From contig NC_079214.1 in the NCBI RefSeq assembly GCF_029633865.1, positions 26,844,224-26,908,223 on the forward strand: a DNA stretch of 64,000 nucleotides. Reading direction: 5' to 3'. Below, piece after piece: positions 50,978-60,238 of the stretch. A program made the translations under genes and the position numbers. Position 1 is the first letter of the stretch. Each line of letters opens with the position of its first letter. The notes beneath the pieces are model-generated. The model was not told the DNA's origin. It worked only from the letters and a program-made list of their open reading frames with translations, and made no database searches. The stretch comes from Lampris incognitus. Its lineage: Eukaryota > Chordata > Actinopteri > Lampriformes > Lampridae.

Positions 50978-52857
50978 ACAGCACTGGAGCCCTGAGTAAC
51001 TGTTCTGGGAGATGGTTGGGGCCTTAGTGGGGGTGCAGGGGCTGGTGCAGGGGTAGGTGCAGCAATTCTCAACTCAAGGTGAGCCAACTTGGTCATCTGT
51101 TCTTCTTGGCTAAGAGCTAATTTCTTGACCATATCTTTAAGCTCTGTCCACTCTGAAGTGTGTTTTGACCTCTCTGACCTCATATTGGTATCACATTCTG
51201 ATGTGACCTGCACCTGGGTGAGCGCTTTCTTTGTCTTGTGTTGTGACTGGAACTTCTGAGTCTCTTTTGCAAGGTTTCTAAGCTCTGCTTGCAGCTCCCG
51301 GAAACTCAAAAGCCTGGGCTTCATTGGTGCGATCCTTGCATACACCATCTCATCCATAAGCCCTCTTAGAAACTGTCGAGTGAGTTTACTATCACGATCA
51401 GGAAATTGCCTGCCCCCTCTCTGACTTTCCTCTACCGCTCTCAGTGTTGCCTCCAGAGCAATAGCATAAGAGCAGGCAGACTCTCTGGACCTCTGGCTGC
51501 GCTCATAGAAGTCGGCTAGTGGATCAAGTGAGCCTTGTGTGTCGCTGTATTCAGCCCTGAGCTCCTCATACGCCTTCTCTGGAGTCTGGTCGTGGGGGGG
51601 TAGGTTCAGGACTAGCTTCCTGGCCTCACCGCTCAGGTGTCACACAACAGTCGAAAAGCGGAGGTGTGTGGGGAGCTCGATTGCCTCCAGAAGGTACTGC
51701 ATATCACGACCCCAGTCTTCTACAAGTATTTTGCTGTCTGGATTGCCAGTGAAGATTTGGACATTTTTTACCTGATGAGTTTGCATGAACCCACCATATG
51801 CAGCCGGTGGAAGGGTTGTGTTGGCTGCAGCTCTGACGGCAGCATTCATTGGGGGCTCATACGGACGTGGGTGCATGTGCGGGGTGGTGGATGGGTGTGG
51901 TGGAGGGTGTTGTGGGAGTGTGTTGTGGTACATGACAGCTCGAGGGTCTGAGGCAGGGGCTGTGTGGTTAGGGGCTACATGTTGCACTGCTAGTGGGGTG
52001 GTCACCTCTTGGGGGTAGAGGGCAGCAGGCTGTGACATATGCAGCTGGGGGATTGATCCATGCTGCAAACTTTGAAGGGTCTGGCCAGTAGAAGAGGGGT
52101 AGCTCATAATGTTCATCATTGGTGGCATTTGAAAGCTTGGCATGAGGGCCTGGGGCACAGGAGGATTATATGCAGGACCAGTGTAGACTTGGGGTTTAGG
52201 CTCGGCAGCAGGGCTTTGGTAAGGAGGGGTATCTGGGTGAGTCATGGTAGGCCACTGTACAGTTTGCATTTCCGTGGAGGTGGGGCACGAGAGGCTGTGA
52301 ATGGGCAAAGGGTGTGTGTGCTGGTTCACACTGGCTTGGGCCGGGGGATTAGGTTCCACTAATATCTGTACAGCTGGAAGGGATGCACTGGGCAGGCTGT
52401 AGTCTGGCCTGCTGTTTCGGTGGATTGGTTTGGCAGCTGGGCTGCTGTCAAAACATAGTGAGGGTGCTTGCATTGGAGCTCTAGAGGCTGGCAAGGTGGG
52501 TGCATGAGCTGGAGTGGAGTAGTGAATAGGGTAAGGGGACAGTATTGGGGGTGGTGGAGTGAGTGGTGCACTTAGTCCAGGGTATGGGGGCTGCTGACTG
52601 CTGTGGTGGTCTTGAGGGAGGATCAGCTTTTGGGTGGTGGTGGGGCTAGTGAAGTAGTTGTTAAGCTTTGGCCTCACTGATTGCTGTTGATTTGCAGCAC
52701 TGGTGGTTGTTACGCCCTTGCTTGAAAGGTGGGGTTGTGTCTGGGCTGGAGTGTCACAGTTGTGGCTGGATGTGGGCATCGGGGGCAGTTGGGAACCCGG
52801 TGTGGCAGCAGAGGCACCTTCTTGCTTTGACTGATAATCTGCATAGTCACTGAACAT
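50830..52857 (-). pseudogene. gag: Gypsy gag with one premature stop
   Basis: Starts at an ATG (52857, MFSDYADYQSKQ). The first 405 codons include a long Pro/Gln/Thr-rich region. A single in-frame TGA at 51642-51640 follows STVV; beyond it the same frame stays open to the TAG at 50832-50830 and contains HLSGEARKLVLNLPP and a CCHC zinc knuckle, CYRCGKQGHIARVC. Total span 676 codons. The rest is intact, so the TGA is a recent point mutation or, less likely, an assembly error. The C-terminus overlaps pol. Confidence 0.85.
50836..50842 (-). promoter_or_regulatory. Probable -1 ribosomal frameshift site TTTAAAC
   Basis: On the minus strand the gag codons read CAT TTA AAC GCC TAG, so the heptamer T TTA AAC is in exactly the X XXY YYZ phase and one codon before the gag stop. 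A shift of -1 leads into the open pol frame (FKRLEPVVTG). TTTAAAC is a canonical slippery sequence in known retroelements and viruses. A downstream stimulatory structure was not evaluated. Confidence 0.8.
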
Positions 52858-53400
52858 TTTGATATATTTTTTTCTAAATCACTATGACTGGTGTAACTGT
52901 TGGTGTCAAAACAGATGACTATTAATGATTCACTGTGTTCACAGAATAAGTTTAGCAGTGTATGCAAAATCTCCCCTTTTTTCCAGTAAATATATCAAAA
53001 AACAATAATCACTATCAACTCAAAACTCACATTAAACTTGAGTCAAAATCAGATGGTCAATACGCAACCCTTAACCAAAACCAAAAAATTATGAATGATA
53101 TATATCAGCTTAATGTTAAACACAGTGTTCCTACAGCAGGATCTCACATAGCACACTTTTACACAACTCAAATAACAGTTAAGTTTATCGAAATATCATA
53201 AAAAGTCCTCAAATGGATATAGCAAGCTTTCAACAGTCTTTAAAGGATATTTGAAGAGGTGAGTATCTTGCCAATGCTGCAGCGCCGATGACAGTAGTTC
53301 AGTCCACCACACTGTCCAGTCACTGAAGGTAACGCAGTTCAATGCAGCAGCAAAGGCGAGGACGCGAGTCTCTGTATCTCCTTGGATCTCGAAGCACCAC

Positions 53401-53419
53401 GATCCGGGTCACGGCACCA
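53401..53419 (-). other. Primer-binding site, probably tRNA-His
   Basis: On + it reads gatccgggtcacggcacca, ending in CCA three bases before the LTR. This matches the 3' end of animal tRNA-His (TCACGGCACCA plus most of the T-stem) with about two mismatches, from memory of the tRNA sequence. It sits where minus-strand DNA synthesis should start. Confidence 0.7.
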
Positions 53420-53422
53420 TGA

Positions 53423-54206
53423 TGTAACCCGCACTTTGCGTTCGGCCGTCGTCTCCCTACACGCCCTGGGACTCTGCGTTGTGTTTGTTGTAGTATGTTT
53501 GCGTGGAAAAGGAAGGAGGCGGAGGCTTGGGATCGTGGCTGAGACCTGGACACTTTATTGGCACTCGCTTACACTTCACCTCTCATCAATCAGCTGGCCG
53601 CTGGCCTCATCATACTCACAGCTTCCGGCAGAAGAAACAAAAAAACATTTTTCTTTCTCAATAAAATTAAAATAAAAAGTGCAAATGTGCAAATAAACAC
53701 ATCTCATATCAAAATGCCTACCTTACGGCAAAACCAAAGCAAATGTCATCCATTATAAATTAAATAAGGCACTTATTACCCATAAAATTAAACAAAAAAA
53801 CCATGGATAATCTGCTCAAATAATACTGCATCCTGCGTTATATGCCATGCTAATGCTCAACAGGCTAGCCAACACTTTTTGTCACATTTCTCTTGCCAAA
53901 TACAATGTTCGACATCAAACTTTAACTAGGTTATAAGCAAACTTGTCTATTAACACCACAGAATAAACAGTTAGACAATATGTGCGATATAAATCAATAT
54001 TTTTATGATAATGCAGACCGCCAGTAACACTGCTCACCTTCCGGCAGAAGAAACAAAAAAACATTTGATCAACGTAGCCTTTTGCCCGGGACAGGAACTA
54101 GGGGTACGGTGTTGCAAAAGGGACAAACATCGACATTTGCGGCATTCCCAGGGGAACATACAGCGTAACAGTGCCACCCTGTGGCGGATTTACATTACTA
54201 CCTTAC

Positions 54207-54207
<1 letters not shown>
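53423..54207 (-). repeat. 5' LTR of Gypsy element 1
   Basis: 785 bp, same length as the 3' LTR. Differences seen: one T/C in the T run, two adjacent changes in GCATTG/GCCATG, one in GCTTACC/GCTCACC and one in GGTATGG/GGTACGG. Confidence 0.95.

Positions 54208-54236
<29 letters not shown>
54208..54236. repeat. (AT)n microsatellite, right side of insertion
   Basis: G followed by about 14 AT units adjoining the right LTR; it continues the array at 45615. Confidence 0.92.
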
Positions 54237-54241
<5 letters not shown>

Positions 54242-54369
54242 AATTATAAACAATACAGAACAATACAGCAGGGGGCATGAAGAAAAAAATTCAATATAAG
54301 TTCAAGACATCGTATATTTTCAAAGTTTGAAGGTCACAACAAACTTTGTTTTAGCTAAGTGAACCAAAC

Positions 54370-54478
54370 TGTAACGAATTCGGGGGGCAACCACAGGAAC
54401 CGCCGCAACCGGGACGCGAACCCGTATCTCCCGCACCGTGGGAGACATCGCTAGCCGCTCAACTAAAGGGTCCGACCC
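54370..54478 (-). repeat. LTR tail with tRNA-like module, inverted copy A
   Basis: Begins TGTAACGAATTCGGGGGG and is the reverse complement of 55574-55683 with about ten mismatches. Its minus strand has TAGTTGAGCGGCTAGCGATG (A-box-like) and GGGTTCGCGTCCCGG (B-box-like). It abuts a pol fragment of a Gypsy element. Confidence 0.7.
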
Positions 54479-55470
54479 CCACTGTCACTACCACTGCCAC
54501 CCGAGGCGATGACGACACTACCCGGCCCACCAACAATGACGACGACCCCCATTGAAGCTACCATTCCTCAGACACCCTCACCGGACACCGTTGCCGCTAT
54601 CCAGGATCTGTATCAGCGGAGCAGTGAAGGTCTGGACCCTCAGCAGAGCCAACAGCTGAGAGACCTGATCCAACAGTTCACCAAGATTGTCGCTGCACGC
54701 GAGGAAGAGTGCACCCAAATCAACCTGGTTCAGCACACAATCGACACAGGCACAACCCCGCCAATTAGATTGCGACCCTATTGGTTAGCGTTTGCCAAGC
54801 GTGACGTTGCAGAGCGGATGATTCTAGAGATGGCTGCGGCCGGGGTGATAGAGCCATCCAACAGCCCTTGGGCCACCCCTGCCATCCTGGTCAAAAAGAA
54901 GGATGATACCTGGAGGTTCTGTGTGAACTTTCATCAGCTGAACAATGCAACTCGTAAGGACTCCTACCCCTTGCCCCGCATTGACGACGCTCTGGACCAC
55001 ATCGCAGGGTCACAGTAGTTCAGCTCACTTGAACTACGGAGCGGTTACTGGCAGGTGGAGCTGGCACCAGAACCCAGACCTAAGACAGCCTTCACCATCG
55101 GCCAGCGACTCTGGCAGTTTCGTGTGATGCCCTTTGGTCTCTGCAATGCCCCCACCACGTTCGAGAGACTAACGGAGAGGGTGCTGGCTCACATCCCCCG
55201 CAACCGGTACATGGTTTTCCTTGACGACCTTCTGGTTCATGCCCTAGAGACCCTCCGTCAGGTCTTCCAAGCCATTTGGGGGGCGGGCCTGCGTCTGCAC
55301 CCCAAGAAATGCAACCTCCTTTGATGCGAGACCAAGTTTTTGGGCCATGTGGTGGGGGCAGAGGGCGTGGCCCCTGATTCTACTAAGGTGGAGGTGGTCG
55401 AAAAATGGCCAGTTCCGCGAAATGTCAGCAAGGTGCGCAGCTTCACAGGGCTCGTCTCCTACTAACGATG
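54479..55470 (+). pseudogene. Gypsy family 2 pol fragment, + copy (protease linker and RT)
   Basis: Reads TVAAIQDLYQRSSEGLDP, LVQHTIDTGTTPPIRLRP, PLPRIDDALDHIAGSQ, then a TAG in place of the Trp seen in the other copy, SGYWQVELAPEPRPKTAF, FRVMPFGLCNAPTTFE, and the RT catalytic box VFLDDLLVH. An in-frame loss of six codons follows that box, then further stops (near 55322 and 55462). RNase H and integrase are absent. It is an inverted copy of 56830-57840 on the minus strand. Confidence 0.88.
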
Positions 55471-55520
55471 TTTTGCGGAACTGGACGTTTCTTGACCGCC
55501 TCCTCCTTAGTACTATCCTA
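55471..55520. repeat. Foldback of the pol fragment end
   Basis: Contains GCGGAACTGGACGTTTCTTG and CTCCTCCTTAG, the reverse complement of the fragment's own 55382-55425 with several changes. The sequence turns back on itself at the end of the + copy. Confidence 0.7.
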
Positions 55521-55531
55521 CTAAGTAGTAG

Positions 55532-55683
55532 TGTAACATGCACAGATAAGTACACACGTTAGCCCTTGGCCAACGGGTCGGACCCTTTAGTCGGGTGGTT
55601 AGCGATGTCTCCCATGGTGCGGGAGATACGGGTTCGCGTCCCGGCTGCGGCGGTTCCTGCAGTTGCCCCCCGAATTCGCTACA
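55532..55683 (+). repeat. LTR tail (or short LTR) with tRNA-like module, inverted copy B
   Basis: Ends CGAATTCGCTACA and is followed at once by a primer-binding-like sequence. The tRNA-like segment spans about 55589-55655: TAGTCGGGTGGTTAGCG fits an A box, an anticodon-arm-like TCTCCC...GGGAGA hairpin follows, then GGGTTCGCGTCCCGG fits a B box. A TG at 55532 could be the LTR start, which would make a short LTR of about 152 bp. Confidence 0.6.
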
Positions 55684-55702
55684 TTGGTGTCAGAAGTGGG
55701 AT
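55684..55702 (+). other. Primer-binding-site-like sequence
   Basis: TTGGTGTCAGAAGTGGGAT directly follows an LTR end, the position and form of a Gypsy primer-binding site. It also forms the junction with the minus-strand integrase fragment. Confidence 0.55.
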
Positions 55703-55704
55703 AT

Positions 55705-58254
55705 GGGCCAAGGAGGTCAACACCGACCCGTTCCATGGGGGCCCTCACCTGGTATTGTTGTAGAGGGGCATGGGAGTGTCTGGTTGGTCCTTTCTTGGCA
55801 GTGCAGGCATCACAACAGTGCACAAAAAGTTCAGTGTCGTGCCTGCATCCGGCCCAGTAGAACCGTTGGCGCAGTTTGTTCAGCGTCTTGGCCACCCCAT
55901 AGTGACCCGCCCCCACCAAGCCATAGGCCGCCCGTAGGACTCATTGGCGCCAGTCCTTGGGCACCAGTAACTGCCACACACTTCTTCCCCAGCCCGGCGC
56001 TTGCCAGATTCGGTACTTGCCAGACCCGGTACAACAGTCCATCATGCCGGGCCAAGGTGACCCACTGGGAAAAGTAGGCCTTGGCCTCTACCAAGATGGC
56101 AGAGACAGCTTGCCAGTGGGGGCGTGCCTTGGTGTCGACCCACTGTCCCACCCTGGTGGGATCACTATCCTGCGCTGCTTGCCACTCCTGCTTGTCCATT
56201 GCCATCAGCCACGCCTCCTCTGGCTCAACCTGCCGCATGGTGGACACTTGGAGGATTGCTCTGTCTCGCTCCTCTTGGTGCTCGCAGTGTCTGCAGTCCT
56301 TGCAGGGACAACGGGAGAGGGCATCTGCATCGCTGTGCAGGCGCCCGGCTCGGTGCTGGGTCTTGGAATCGTAGCTCTGCAGCTCCTCAATCCACCTAGC
56401 CACCTGGCCTTCGGGCTCCTTAAAGATGAGCAGCCAGATCAGGGCCGCATGATCCGTCCGCAAGAGAAAGGCCTGGCCATAGAGATAGGGGCGAAAATGA
56501 TTGAACGCCGTGACCACCACCAGGAGCTCGCGTCGTGTAACGCAGTAATTGCACTCGGGGCAGCTCAAGGAACGACTGTAGTAGGCCACCACTCTCTCTG
56601 CCCCAGCAACCTCCTGAGACAGGACGGCCCCCAGCCCCACATCGCTGGCGTCTGTATCCACGATGAAGTGACACTTAGGATCAGGAAGGGCCAGGATGGG
56701 TGCAGTGATCAAGGCGGTGCGGAGCCGGGCAAAGGTGGTTGCACAGTTGTCGTCCCAGTTGAACTCCCGTCCCTTCTCAGTGAGACAGTATAGGGGACTG
56801 GCAATGGAGGCAAAGTTGTGGACAAAACGTCAGTAGTAGGAGACGAGCCCTTTGAAGCTGCGCACCTTGCTGACATTTCGTGGAACTGGCCATTTCTCGA
56901 CCGCCTCCACCTTAGTAGGATCAGGGGCCACGCCCTCTGTCCCCACCACATGGCCCAAAAACTTGGTCTCACGTCGAAGGAGGTTGCATTTCTTGGGGTG
57001 TAGGTGTAGGCCCGCCCCCCGAATGGCTTGGAAGACCTGACGGAGGTTCTCTAGGGCCAGCTCGAAGTCAGCGGCATGAACCAGAAGGTCATTGAGGTAA
57101 ACCACGCACCGGTTGCGGGGAATGTGAGCCAGCACCCTCTCCATTAGTCTCTCGAACGTGGCAGGGGCATTGCAGAGACCAAAGGGCATCACACGAAACT
57201 GCCAGAGTCCCTGACCGATGGTGAAGGCCGTCTTGGGTTTGGCTTCTGATGCCAGCTCCACCTGCCAGTAACCGCTCCATAGTTCAAGTTAGCTGAACCA
57301 CTGTGACCCTGCGATGTGGTCCAGAGCGTTGTCAATGCGGGGCAAGGGGTAGGAGTCCTTGCGAGTTGCATTGTTCAGCCGACAAAAATCCACACAGAAC
57401 CTCCAGGTGTCATCTTTCTTTTTGACCAGGATGGCAGGGGCGGCCCAAGGGCTGTTGGATGGCTCTATCACCCCGGCCGCAGCCATCTCTAGACTCATCC
57501 GCTCTGCAGCGTCACGGTTGGCAAGCGCTAACCGGAAGGGTCGCAGTCTAATGGGCGGGGTTGTACCAGTGTCAATTGTGTGCTGCACCAGGTTGGTCTG
57601 GGTGCACTCCTCTTCGCGTGCAGCGAAAATCTCGGTGAACTGTTGGAGCAGGTCTCTCAGCTGTTGACTCTGCTGAGGGTCCAGCCCTTCACTGCTCCGC
57701 TGATACAGATCCTGGATGGCGGCAACAGTGTCCGGCAAGGGTGTCCGAGGAATGGTAGCCTCAATGAGGGTCGTCGTCATTGTTGGTGGGCCGGGCAGTG
57801 TCGTCATCCCCTCGGTTGGCAGTGGAGGTGGGGGCGGCGGCGGCATGGTGACTGCTGGAGTTGGCTGCATGTGGATACGTCCCACCTTCCTCTCTGGACG
57901 GCGCCGGAGGGCCAGGGTCTCTGTGCCAAGGTGAATGGCATTACTCGACACATCGACCAGAGCCCCCCAGCGAGTCAGCAAGTCCAGCCCGATGATGCAA
58001 GGGTCTTGTATTTCAGCCAACCAAAACTCGTGGGTGGCTGCAACTTTCCCTGCCCGCTCCTTTAGTGCTCTCTTCCCCAGCATGCTGGTTAGTTCCCCAG
58101 TCACAGTTCTGATTTTACAGGTGGTGGGCCTCCACTCTGTCTCTGGCAGCACCCCTGGACGCACAATGGAGATGGTGGACCCTGTGTCCACAAGGGCCCA
58201 GCAGCAGTGTCCACCAATGGAGCAACAAAGATAGAGATCGTGTGCGTGGCCCAC
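55705..58254 (-). pseudogene. Gypsy family 2 pol, degenerate (protease, RT, RNase H, partial integrase)
   Basis: One frame carries the protease (ALVDTGSTISIVRPG near 58190), a proline run, RT up to GSQWFS, a TAA at 57288-57286, then SGYWQVELASEAKPKTAF and the catalytic box VYLNDLLVH, where Asn replaces the first catalytic Asp. A TGA at 56829-56827 follows GLVSYY. RNase H (CHFIVDTDASDVGLGAVLS near 56660) and the RNase H C-terminal part continue to about 55990. After a frameshift the integrase zinc region (FYWAGCRHDTELFVHCCDAC) and only the first core Asp (ERVGVDLLGPYP) remain. Confidence 0.88.
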
Positions 58255-58334
58255 TCTGCCGATCTGGGAAGAGTTCTTAATGGGAGATATGGTCGGTTGG
58301 CTGGGTAGCAGTCTCCCCGCGGTGCCACCCCATT

Positions 58335-59591
58335 CTAGTTTTCTGACTCGGGAGTGTTACGGCGTCGTGGTGCAGGGGCAGGGCAGTCACGGGCCTTGTG
58401 TCCAGCTTCTCCACAGCGGTAGCATGGATCACGAGGCGACCAAGGTCTGAAGGGTGGTTGGCGTCGGCCTGGCTGCTTTCGGCGTGGTGACGGACAAGCT
58501 TGGCAGACGACCCCTCTTTCGACGTCTCCTTCATCTGCGTGGACCTCAGCCTGACGCACTCGGGGTCTTGGTTGGTTGTGTGGAGCCATCACAGCCTCCA
58601 CCCTCTCTGCCTCTTCCAATGCAGTCTTGAGGGCTGTAGGTGTCGTGATGCGGAGGTGCTCTTTCAACCTCTCTGGGGTGAGCCCCTGGATGAAGGCACT
58701 CAAGGCTAAATCGTCACGAGCTGCTGGATCAAAGGTGGGGTAGCCACGATGTGCAAAGAAGTGCACGTCTGCTGCATAGGTTCCCAGGGTCTCGCCCTCT
58801 TGGCGGCGCCGGCGGGCCAGTCGGTCTCGCATGCTGTCAGTAGAGACCCGTTGACCAAAGCGTCGGTCTAAAGCAGCGGCCAGTGTCTCGTAATCTTGCT
58901 GTTCTGACGGCATAAGGTCGAGCAATACCTGCAGCGCATTCCCTTCAAGCGCCAAGGGCAACATGGGCAGCAGTGTCTTGGGTGCTCCACTGGTTGTGAC
59001 TTGCTACCAGTTTCACTTGAGCTAGGTATGGCTCCAGGGCTGTGATGCCCGCATACCGTGGGAGCTTGAAGATGCTTGGGGATGGCAGCATCGTATTAGC
59101 AGGGGGTGCTTGGGTTGTAGTGACGTTGGTCAGCGAAGTGGTGACGGTGACCGGTGACGTAATGGCGGCGGCCGGCGGCGACATGGCGGCTGTTGATAGT
59201 GGATGGGCGGCGGCCGGCACCGGCGATGAGACAGCGGTGGAGACAGCAGCGGCCGTCGCTGGCGATGAGACGGCGGTGGAGACAACGGCGGCCGGCGATG
59301 ACATGGCGTCGGCCGGCGGCGGAATGACGGCTGTTGGTAGTGGGTGGGCGGTGGCCGGCGGTGACATGATCGGTGTTGAAATCAGAGTAGGCCGCGACTT
59401 CTCGGCGGCAGTTGCCGCCTCCGAATCGCTGAACCGGCCGGCCAGGGGGCGCTGGCTCCGTCGGCCCTTCCTCTGCGGGACATCTTCTTCCGAGCGGCGA
59501 TGCTCTCTCCCCGGGAAAGCTCTTTTTCCAGACACGCGAAGTCCCCAATCTCCCGGAGCTTTACGTCGAAGCTTCTTCTTGACGTTGCCAT
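58335..59591 (-). pseudogene. Gypsy family 2 gag, frameshifted
   Basis: Starts at an ATG (59591, MATSRRSFDVKLREIGDF). It needs two frame changes: into an Ala/Pro/Ser/Thr-rich segment (59400-59100), then back for a capsid-like part (ALEGNALQVLLDLMPSEQQ, LARRRRQEGETLGTYAAD). It ends after a CCHC zinc knuckle, CYRCGEAGHKARDC, near 58400. The low-complexity part is GCC/GGC-repeat-like and gives spurious open frames on both strands. Confidence 0.82.
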
Positions 59592-59637
59592 CTTCGATTT
59601 GTGGGTATTGGCTGCAATCCCACTTTCGACCCCAGCG

Positions 59638-59962
59638 TGGTGAACGTAGAGGTAACGACAAAGGTAACTTTACAGCTCCTTTATTAAACTCACACAGAAA
59701 CAAGGACTTAAAGAATTATAACACAATACATGGCCGTCATCTACTCGAACAACAAAGTTGTTCAGGGTTTCAGTTCCAAGGTTACACAACACAACAGAAT
59801 AACAACTACAATTACACCACAACAAATAGTAATCACATAAACACATAAAGCCACATAAAACACTTACAAAACATTTAATAACAACTGACAATCTGCACGC
59901 AGTGCCTGATGGGTAAAACAGGACAATTGGCACAATTCTGACGGGGTAGCAACTTTGCTACA
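59638..59962 (-). repeat. Probable 5' LTR of Gypsy family 2 minus copy
   Basis: On the minus strand it starts TGTAGCAAAGTTGCTACCCC and ends CACCA. A few bases later comes a primer-site-like TGGGGTCGAAAGTGGGATTG. It contains TTTAATAAAG, a poly(A) signal. There is no second copy in the window to confirm the boundaries, and its end differs from the LTR tails at 54370 and 55683. Confidence 0.5.
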
Positions 59963-60200
59963 GTATATATCCGTGAAGACGTTTCGCCCCTTGGATGAGA
60001 AACGTCTTCACGGATATATACCAAGTCCAGTTGCACTTGATTCAACTCCTTTGGATAACCATGACCTGGATGAATGAGAACATTCACAGACATGCTGTCT
60101 GCACCTGCTGTTCGCCTTGTGTCATACAACTGGTCTTGCATACCTGTTCTGGGGTGCCTACCGGCTCAAGTCAGTAAAGATGACATCACTGCCCCTGCCA
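59963..60200 (+). repeat. Dispersed repeat with long hairpin end
   Basis: 59963-60020 is a perfect-looking hairpin: arms of about 23 bases (GTATATATCCGTGAAGACG and its complement) around GCCCCTTGGAT. The following AAGTCCAGTTGCACTTGATT and ATGACCTGGATGAATGAGAA blocks belong to a common fish repeat, probably a Penelope-like terminus. No ORF. Confidence 0.6.
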
Positions 60201-60238
60201 CGTTCTTTATAGTGGATAAATGAACCCCACTGCTCAGG

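Larger units (their letters stand above)
45686..54207 (-). mobile_element. Complete Gypsy (Metaviridae-type) LTR retrotransposon, young
   Basis: 8.5 kb with two 785-bp LTRs (45686-46470 and 53423-54207) that start TGTAAC and end TTACA. I count five differences between them. In element order on the minus strand: LTR, primer-binding site, gag, -1 frameshift site, pol (protease, RT, RNase H, integrase), polypurine tract, LTR. Inserted into an AT array. The expected short target duplication is blurred: atata on the left, gatat on the right. One TGA interrupts gag; pol is open throughout. Order RT-RNaseH-IN places it in Gypsy, not Copia. No envelope ORF is present. Confidence 0.95.
55703..59962 (-). 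mobile_element. Gypsy family 2 element, minus copy, degenerate and 3'-truncated
   Basis: In element order: LTR (59638-59962), gag, protease, RT, RNase H and the start of integrase. It stops inside the integrase core at about 55705, where LTR-tail and primer-site sequence of opposite orientation begins. Several stops and frameshifts show it is dead. Its RT region is an inverted copy of 54479-55470. Confidence 0.85.

Noticed and set aside
51640-51642. TGA in gag as a programmed readthrough codon of the retroviral type
   Set aside because: It lies in the middle of gag, far from the gag-pol boundary, and a good -1 frameshift site already exists at that boundary.
55957-56793. 278-codon + strand ORF opposite the Gypsy family 2 RNase H region
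   Set aside because: The minus strand encodes clear RNase H and integrase motifs; the + frame has no domain.
59042-59848. 268-codon + strand ORF rich in Ala, Gly and Val
   Set aside because: It is the antisense of the low-complexity Ala/Pro/Ser part of gag and runs into LTR sequence.
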